NCBI GenBank assembly: GCA_016218575.1
Contig: JACRDN010000017.1
Span: forward strand, 124,001 to 188,000
From: Elusimicrobiota bacterium
Lineage (GTDB): Bacteria; Elusimicrobiota; Elusimicrobia; UBA1565; UBA9628
DNA length: 64,000 nt
Direction: 5' to 3'
The translations under genes and the position numbers were made by a program. Below the pieces are notes generated by a model. The model did not search any database and was not told where the DNA came from. It saw only the letters and a list, made by a program, of their open reading frames with translations. How positions within the stretch are numbered: position 1 is the stretch's first letter; each line of letters starts with the position of its first letter. Shown piece by piece: positions 59,279 through 64,000 of the stretch.

Positions 59279-59725
59279 GTGGCGAACTTGAACAAGGTCA
59301 TGCTGATCGGGCGTCTTACCCGCGATCCAGAGGTGAAGTCGTTTGCCAACGGCGGTAAGGTCGCCAATATCGGCTTTGCCGTCAACAATCGGAGGAAGAG
59401 CCCGGAGACCGGCCAATGGGAGGATGTTCCCGTCTGGGTGGACCTGAAGGCCTTTAACCGCGAATCGGGGCGCAAGTTGGCCGACCTCGCGCAACAGCAT
59501 CTTCGCAAGGGCCAGCAAGTCTATATAGAGGGGCATCTGGTGCTCGAGGAGTGGACGGGCAAGGAAGACGGAAAGAAGCAGTCGAAGATGCGGATTGTCG
59601 TCGATGACATGCAGTTCTTGGAGAGACGCGAGGACAGCGGAGGCCGCGGCGCGCCGTCTTCGCAGGAGGCTCTGGCGAAGGGTCCGGACTCCGGCGACGG
59701 GGGCATTGAAGAGGTTCCTTTCTAA
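59279..59725 (+). CDS. ssb: Single-stranded DNA-binding protein
   Basis: 148 residues from GTG 59279, chosen for GGAGGTG 5 nt upstream and the family N-terminus ANLNKVMLIGRLTRDPEVKS. OB fold: IGFAVNNRRKSPETGQWED, VPVWVDLKAFNRESGRKLAD, GQQVYIEGHLVLEEW, and a Gly/Ser-rich tail ending in the acidic tip EEVPF that recruits partner proteins. TAGAAT at 59236-59241 may be the -10. Confidence 0.94.
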   Translation: MANLNKVMLIGRLTRDPEVKSFANGGKVANIGFAVNNRRKSPETGQWEDVPVWVDLKAFNRESGRKLADLAQQHLRKGQQVYIEGHLVLEEWTGKEDGKKQSKMRIVVDDMQFLERREDSGGRGAPSSQEALAKGPDSGDGGIEEVPF

Positions 59726-60001
59726 TCCATTCCACCCGCGTGGCCATCTCAACGATAGAATTCTCGAAAAGAGACGCGAAGAGCTTGTCCTCGAGGATAT
59801 CGCGCAAGGCCCGCTCCGGGATGGAGCGCGACGGGGCGGTCGCGTTCGGCAACCTGTTCCCGCTGCGCCTGCTCGAGAGGCATCGGCACTTGTTCATGCT
59901 TGCTCCGGCCGCCCGCCGCCGTCTGTGGCTGGCTCCATGAAGCCTTTTATTTTTGGATGGGAGGGGGACGGCGGGCTCGGCGAAAGGCTGATTCAAGACA
60001 T
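59726..60001. other. Region between ssb and the RlmM-like gene with no convincing gene
   Basis: The two flanking genes converge here. Short frames exist on both strands (for example minus-strand RALRDILEDKLFASLFENS and plus-strand AISTIEFSKRDAKSLSSR over the same bases), but none has a ribosome site plus family resemblance. No clear terminator hairpin with a T-run was found. Confidence 0.4.
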
Positions 60002-60958
60002 TCATGCGGCTTCCGCGGCCAAAGTAAGCTCCTCGCGATCATGGTAGAGATGCCGCAGCCGGGAGAGTCTGCAGCGCGCGCGGACTTCGCCGCAGCGCCG
60101 CGCCAGGGTCAATGGATCGAGCCGCCCGAACTTAAGGTTGACCACCAGCCGGCGGCACCAGCGGTGCTTGAGCCAGCGCCCCACCAGACCCAGGACGCGA
60201 TCGGGGTCCTCGACCATGTCGCAGAAAAGCCAGTCGACAGAGCACTCCGGTTCGAAAGAGAAAGCGTCGGACTCGAGATGGCGGATTTCCGGGTGCAGCG
60301 CCCCGCCCTTGAGCGGGCCGTTGTCCACCGCGCAGACCCGCGCGCCGCGCTTGGCGGCGCTGTAACTCCAGCCGCCGGGGGCCGCGCCGAGGTCCACCAC
60401 GGTCTCTCCGGGAGCGGGCTCTTGGGCGAGCAAGCCGTAGGCTTCCTCGATCTTTAGGTATGAGCGCGAGGGCGCGCGGGGGTCGTCGGCCATGCGCCGC
60501 TGGCCGCCGCAGACTGCCTCGCGCGCGATAAAGGCCGCGTCGAATGCTGTCAGATAGATGAAGAGGCCCCTCGCTGGGCCGATGCGAGGGCGCCCCGGGA
60601 CCGCGAGCTTGGCCACTCGTGACATGCGCGCCCTGATCCTTGCCAGAGCCTCCTCGGCCACTCCCTTTGTCCGGCGCCCAAGCCCCGGCAAGCCGGCGGA
60701 CTCCGCGACGAAGGGCCAGGGGGTCTCGAAACGTTCCCGGCGCACGGAAGCGAGGAAAAAGTCGGCAATGCCTCCGGCCAGGGCGTTCAGCGAGGCGCCG
60801 CCTGCCGCGGCAGGCTCGCGCAGGCAGAGGTGGGTGAAGCATTGTTCTCCAGCCGCCTCAGGCCCCGCGACCCAGCCAGGCCCGCTCCGCTGCGGCTTGG
60901 TGCCGAGTTCTTTGGCCGCGAAGGTCTCATATCCGGCCTGGCAGATGTGCAGCATCAT
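60002..60958 (-). CDS. rlmM: RlmM-like 23S rRNA 2'-O-ribose methyltransferase
   Basis: 318 residues from ATG 60958 (another ATG follows directly; one at 61000 is possible). N-terminus MMLHICQAGYETFAAKELG resembles the RlmM start, a THUMP-like middle region follows, and the C-terminal FtsJ-type domain has VVDLGAAPGGWSYSAAKRGARVCAVDNGPLK (SAM site), HLESDAFSF, DWLFCDMVEDP and RRLVVNLKFGRLDP with the conserved Lys. It would methylate C2498 of 23S rRNA by family. Divergent from the HyfB-like gene with 69 nt between. Confidence 0.82.
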   Translation of the reverse strand: MMLHICQAGYETFAAKELGTKPQRSGPGWVAGPEAAGEQCFTHLCLREPAAAGGASLNALAGGIADFFLASVRRERFETPWPFVAESAGLPGLGRRTKGVAEEALARIRARMSRVAKLAVPGRPRIGPARGLFIYLTAFDAAFIAREAVCGGQRRMADDPRAPSRSYLKIEEAYGLLAQEPAPGETVVDLGAAPGGWSYSAAKRGARVCAVDNGPLKGGALHPEIRHLESDAFSFEPECSVDWLFCDMVEDPDRVLGLVGRWLKHRWCRRLVVNLKFGRLDPLTLARRCGEVRARCRLSRLRHLYHDREELTLAAEAA

Positions 60959-60990
60959 TCCATATATATGAGCATATTCTCCTATAACTA

Positions 60991-61020
60991 TTGATTCCAT
61001 TTTTTTAGAAATGGTACCAT
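60991..61020 (+). promoter_or_regulatory. Promoter of the HyfB-like gene, leaderless arrangement
   Basis: TTGATT (60991-60996), 18-nt spacer, TACCAT (61015-61020), then 7 nt to the ATG. The -10 is inside the 10-bp palindrome ATGGTACCAT (61011-61020), which could also be bound by a regulator. Confidence 0.5.
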
Positions 61021-61027
61021 CAATCGA

Positions 61028-62983
61028 ATGTTGAACGTCTCCCTCTCGCTTCTCCTTGTCGGCGCCCTGATCAGCGCTTTGGCATGGCGGCGACCAGGGA
61101 TTGCGTCCGCGGCATACCTGGCCGCCTTGGTCACCGGCTGTCTGGCCGGCTTGGCGGCCGTCATGGCAAGCGCCTCGCCTGAAACCTCCGTCCCGTGGTC
61201 CCTGCCCTCGGCGCGCCTGGTTTTTTGCCTCGATGGGCTGTCCTCCTTTTTCCTTCTTGCCGTGCTCATCGTCTGCCTGCTATCGGGAATCTACGGCGAG
61301 GCTTATATTCGCCGTTCGCAGACCCTGTCTTCAAGCAGGTCGGCTAGGCCTTTGTTCCTTTTGCTGACCGCGGCCCTGGCCGCGGTCGTCTGCGCGAAAA
61401 ATGCCGTTCTTTTCCTGTTCGCCTGGGAAGTGATGGCCTTGGCCAGCTTCTTTCTCATCGTCATCGAAGACGAGCATGCCGAGGTGCGTCGCGCGGGTTT
61501 CCTCTATTTCGTCTGCACCCACACCGCGACCTTGGCCCTGTTCATTCTTTTCTCGGTGCTGGGGCATGCCGCCGGGACTTTGGATTTTGACGCGATCCGA
61601 GGCGCCATGCCCCCTAGCGCGAGGCAGTCCGGACTGCTGCTGTCGCTCGCCTTTATCGGATTCGGCGTGAAGGCGGGCATTGCTCCTTTTCATGTCTGGC
61701 TGCAGGAGGCCCACCCTGCCGCGCCCAGCCATGTGTCGGCCGTCATGTCGGGAGTGGTCATCAAGGTCGGGATTTACGGTTTCCTCCGGCTGATCTGGAT
61801 GCTGCGCTCCGTGCCGGACTTTTGGGCGGTCGCCTTGATCCTGGCCGGAGTGGCGTCCGGCGTCGGCGGCGTTCTTTTCGCCCTCGCGCAGCACGATTTG
61901 AAGCGCCTCTTGGCCTATCACAGCGTCGAGAACATCGGCATCATCTCTCTGGGGCTCGGCTTGGGCTGCCTGGGTCTTTCGCGCCAGCGGCCGGGGCTCG
62001 CGCTCCTGGGATTTACGGGCGCGATCCTTCACACGCTTAATCACGCTCTCTTTAAATCCCTGCTCTTTCTCGGCAGCGGGGCCTTCTATCAAGCTCTGGG
62101 CACGCGGAACATCGAGGCCGGAGGCGGGCTGCTTAAGGCGATGCCATGGACCTCGACACTGTCCTTGGTCGCGGCGGCGGCGATCTCAGGCATACCGCCC
62201 CTCAACGGTTTCATCAGCGAGTGGCTCGTTTACATGGCGGCGGCCTCGGCCCTGAACATCGGCGGGGCGGGGCTTGCCGCCGCCTCTATCGGGGGGCTGG
62301 CCCTCATCGGCGGCTTGGCGCTGGCGTGCTTTACGAAAGCGTATGGGACCCTGTGTTTGGGAGCGCCCAGGACCGATGCCGCGCGAGCGGCGAAAGAGGC
62401 CGCCCCGGCGATGATCCTTCCCATGGCGGCGCTTGCCGCGCTCTGCGTCTTCATCGGCCTTTATCCGGCTCCCGCTCTCCGGCTGGCCGCAAGGGCGTCC
62501 GCCGTGGTCTGCGGCGTCTCCTTGGAATCGGCCCGCCTCGCGTTGAGCGGCTTTGCCGAAAACGTCCGGCTGATCGGCCTCGTCGGCGCGGGCGTCATCG
62601 CCCTCGGCGCCGTCCTGGCGCTCTGGCGGCTTCTGCTCCTCGGAGACCGGGTGACTTCGGGGACGACGTGGGGCTGCGGCTTCACAGCACCCGCGCCGCG
62701 CATGCAGTACACGGCCTCCTCTTTCGCCCAGCCGCTCACAAGCGCCTTCGCGCGCGTGCTCGGCGCCCACGCGCGCCACCAAGCCCCGGCGGGCTACTGG
62801 CCCGAGCGAGCCGGGTTTTCGACGCACACGGAGGATCGGATTCTGGACGGGCTCTTGACGCCTCTGGGCTCCGCCGCGGTGAGCGCGCTCGCATGGGCCA
62901 AGCGTCGTCAGCGCAGCCGCCTGCAATATTACATGCTGGCCGTGGCGCTGTTTCTGCTGGCGCTGCTGGCATGGAAGCTTTAG
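61028..62983 (+). CDS. NuoL/HyfB-like proton-conducting membrane subunit
   Basis: 651 residues, about 14 or more helices. Core antiporter-like motifs: FLFAWEVMALASFFLIVIEDEHAEVRRAGFLYFVCTHTATLALF (TM5 Glu, with H-T loop), GVKAGIAPFHVWLQEAHPAAPSHVSAVMSGVVIKVGIYGFLR (TM7-8 Lys/Pro-His), LKRLLAYHSVENIGIISLGLG and ILHTLNHALFKSLLFLGSGAFYQ. These are closest in style to HyfB/HycC and Ech/Ehr subunits rather than complex I NuoL (it lacks the long C-terminal lateral helix). It translocates ions together with a group 4 hydrogenase-related complex, whose other genes would lie beyond the window. Confidence 0.87.
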   Translation: MLNVSLSLLLVGALISALAWRRPGIASAAYLAALVTGCLAGLAAVMASASPETSVPWSLPSARLVFCLDGLSSFFLLAVLIVCLLSGIYGEAYIRRSQTLSSSRSARPLFLLLTAALAAVVCAKNAVLFLFAWEVMALASFFLIVIEDEHAEVRRAGFLYFVCTHTATLALFILFSVLGHAAGTLDFDAIRGAMPPSARQSGLLLSLAFIGFGVKAGIAPFHVWLQEAHPAAPSHVSAVMSGVVIKVGIYGFLRLIWMLRSVPDFWAVALILAGVASGVGGVLFALAQHDLKRLLAYHSVENIGIISLGLGLGCLGLSRQRPGLALLGFTGAILHTLNHALFKSLLFLGSGAFYQALGTRNIEAGGGLLKAMPWTSTLSLVAAAAISGIPPLNGFISEWLVYMAAASALNIGGAGLAAASIGGLALIGGLALACFTKAYGTLCLGAPRTDAARAAKEAAPAMILPMAALAALCVFIGLYPAPALRLAARASAVVCGVSLESARLALSGFAENVRLIGLVGAGVIALGAVLALWRLLLLGDRVTSGTTWGCGFTAPAPRMQYTASSFAQPLTSAFARVLGAHARHQAPAGYWPERAGFSTHTEDRILDGLLTPLGSAAVSALAWAKRRQRSRLQYYMLAVALFLLALLAWKL

Positions 62984-62996
62984 CGAAGATAAACCC

Positions 62997-63647
62997 ATGG
63001 ACATAAGCCTGCGCGACGCCGCCAAGATGCTCAACGTCTCCGAGTCCACGCTTTCAAGATGGATCAACGAGGAATGCCTGCCGGCCTTCATGATCAACGG
63101 CCACTACCGGTTCAACCGCGTTGACCTGCTGGAGTGGGCGAATCATCGCAAGATCCCGGCGGCGGCGCTTTACCGCTTGTCCGAATCCGCGGACGCCCCC
63201 TGCCAACTCGCTTCGTTGCTGGAGGGAAACATCCACTACGACGTTCCAGGCGACGACAAGAAGGCCGTGATCGCGGCGGTGGCGGAGCGTCTGCCTCTGG
63301 CGAGTGTCGGCGACAAGGCCCTGGCGGCGCAGGCGCTTTGGGACCGGGAGGCCAAGGGAGCGACGATCATCGATGGCATCGCCATCCCGCATGCGCGCAG
63401 TCCCCTCGTCTTCCGCGTGGACCGGCCCGCCCTGTCTCTTTGTTTTCTAAAGAAGCCGGTGTCGTTCGAATCGCAGGGCGCCGCCCCGGTTCGGGTCGTC
63501 TGGACTCTGGTGAGCCCCACCGTTCGCGCTCATCTCGCCATCCTCGCCAAGGTCGCCTCCGCCCTGCATGACGCCGAATTTAGGCGCCTGCTCGACAAGC
63601 CCGCTCCCGAGACGGAGCTTCTTGCCTGCGCGAGGCGGATGCCATGA
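62997..63647 (+). CDS. Helix-turn-helix protein fused to a PTS EIIA-type-2 domain
   Basis: 216 residues. Residues 1-60 are an excisionase/MerR-like helix-turn-helix (MDISLRDAAKMLNVSESTL, SRWINEECLPAFMINGHYRF). Residues about 75-210 are an EIIA(fructose/mannitol)-like domain with the phosphorylatable His in ATIIDGIAIPHARSPLV, then LCFLKKPVSFE and VWTLVSPTVRAHLAILAKVA. Such a protein would bind DNA or a partner in response to PTS phosphorylation. It lies between two NuoL/HyfB-like genes (13-nt gap before, 4-nt ATGA overlap after), so it is part of the complex operon. Confidence 0.85.
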   Translation: MDISLRDAAKMLNVSESTLSRWINEECLPAFMINGHYRFNRVDLLEWANHRKIPAAALYRLSESADAPCQLASLLEGNIHYDVPGDDKKAVIAAVAERLPLASVGDKALAAQALWDREAKGATIIDGIAIPHARSPLVFRVDRPALSLCFLKKPVSFESQGAAPVRVVWTLVSPTVRAHLAILAKVASALHDAEFRRLLDKPAPETELLACARRMP

Positions 63648-64000
63648 CTTTCCTTTTGGCCGCCGTGCTCTCCGTGAGCCTCGCGGCGGTCCTTTCCGGC
63701 TTGTTTTCCCGCTCCGGTGCTTGGGCGCGAGCCATCGTCATCGCGGGCTTGGGGGCGGGGGGGGCCTTCGGCGGATCGCTTGCCTGGACGGTGCTCCATG
63801 GGCGCAAGGTGCCGGAGCTGGCCTGGGCTTGGCCTATTCCGGGAGCGGTGTTCCACCTCGGCGTCGATTCCCTCTCCGCCTGCTTTCTTTTGCTCGTGCT
63901 GATCGTAGGCTGCTGCGCCGGAATCTACGGCGAGGGCTACATCGCGGCCTCGCGCGGGCACGTCCCGGCGGTGCCCGCCCGCTTTTTCTTTCTCGTCCTG
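63644..64000 (+). CDS. Second NuoL/HyfB-like membrane subunit, N-terminal part (runs off window)
   Basis: 119 residues from ATG 63644, which overlaps the preceding stop (ATGA), to the window end. MTFLLAAVLSVSLAAVLSGLF, then LAWAWPIPGAVFHLGVDSLSACFLLLVLIVGCCAGIYGEGYIAA matches the N-terminal helices of the 61028 gene product (LDGLSSFFLLAVLIVCLLSGIYGEAYI). A second, related antiporter-like subunit of the same module. Confidence 0.85.
   Translation, partial: MTFLLAAVLSVSLAAVLSGLFSRSGAWARAIVIAGLGAGGAFGGSLAWTVLHGRKVPELAWAWPIPGAVFHLGVDSLSACFLLLVLIVGCCAGIYGEGYIAASRGHVPAVPARFFFLVL

Noticed and set aside
59740-59940. Short plus-strand frame after ssb starting MAISTIEFSKRD
   Set aside because: No ribosome site, Arg-rich end, and competing frames over the same bases look equally good or bad.
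1-64000. CRISPR array
   Set aside because: No series of regularly spaced direct repeats was seen; the repeats present are palindromes or single pairs.

Overview
The window is high-GC (clearly above 60% by eye) DNA from a Gram-negative bacterium: it encodes an outer-membrane beta-barrel, many signal peptides and an aerobic caa3-type cytochrome oxidase. Gene style (tight 1-8 nt overlaps, many secreted serine proteases and TPR proteins, an Elusimicrobiota-like mixture of oxidase and Hyf/Ech-like membrane subunits) makes Elusimicrobiota my best guess, with low confidence; no rRNA or other marker gene settles it.

Layout. 1-1897: two transporters on the minus strand. 2087-4184: two tandem trypsin-like serine proteases, the second running antisense into carB. 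4005-16458 (minus): one long nucleotide superoperon, pyrB-pyrC-pyrD-pyrF-purM-purN/H fusion-GNAT-two small genes-carA-carB. 16647-22660: secreted proteins (HtrA-like protease, degenerate gluzincin, rhodanese, tyrosine phosphatase, a zinc metallopeptidase broken by an in-frame amber codon). 22823-29824 (plus): the most interesting locus, a compact operon of a PqqD-like RRE protein, an ATP-grasp ligase, a LysA-fold PLP decarboxylase whose N-terminus carries a YxxPxI leader-like motif, a urea-transporter/M23-peptidase fusion, a TPR-YaiO-like outer-membrane barrel and a periplasmic TPR protein, divergent from 21908-22660 across a perfect 27-bp palindrome. 29821-41546 (minus): second purine operon, guaB3-guaA-purC-tandem purS-purL-purQ-[42-bp inverted repeat]-purF-purD-purE-purK. 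With the first operon this gives purine synthesis except purA and purB, and pyrimidine synthesis except pyrE.

42922-52042 looks like an accessory island behind a tRNA-Gln: secreted metallopeptidase, an arsRCDA arsenic operon with two matching ArsR operators and an ArsB-like exporter, gene remnants (DUF4143 ATPase tail, aldo-keto reductase head), a 33-bp direct repeat on either side of the arsenic genes, an attC-like site and a 268-bp MITE. 52043-59108 (minus): Rrf2 regulator plus A2/caa3-type cytochrome oxidase operon (ctaE, ctaF, SCO, ctaC, ctaD, ctaB), then a RibF-like adenylyltransferase and a diiron protein. 59279-64000: ssb, RlmM-like methyltransferase, and the start of a Hyf/Ech-like proton-pump module in which an HTH-PTS EIIA protein sits between two NuoL/HyfB-like subunits.

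Regulation seen directly: several start codons lie only 6-9 nt after a -10-like hexamer with no Shine-Dalgarno sequence, suggesting leaderless mRNAs alongside conventional ones.
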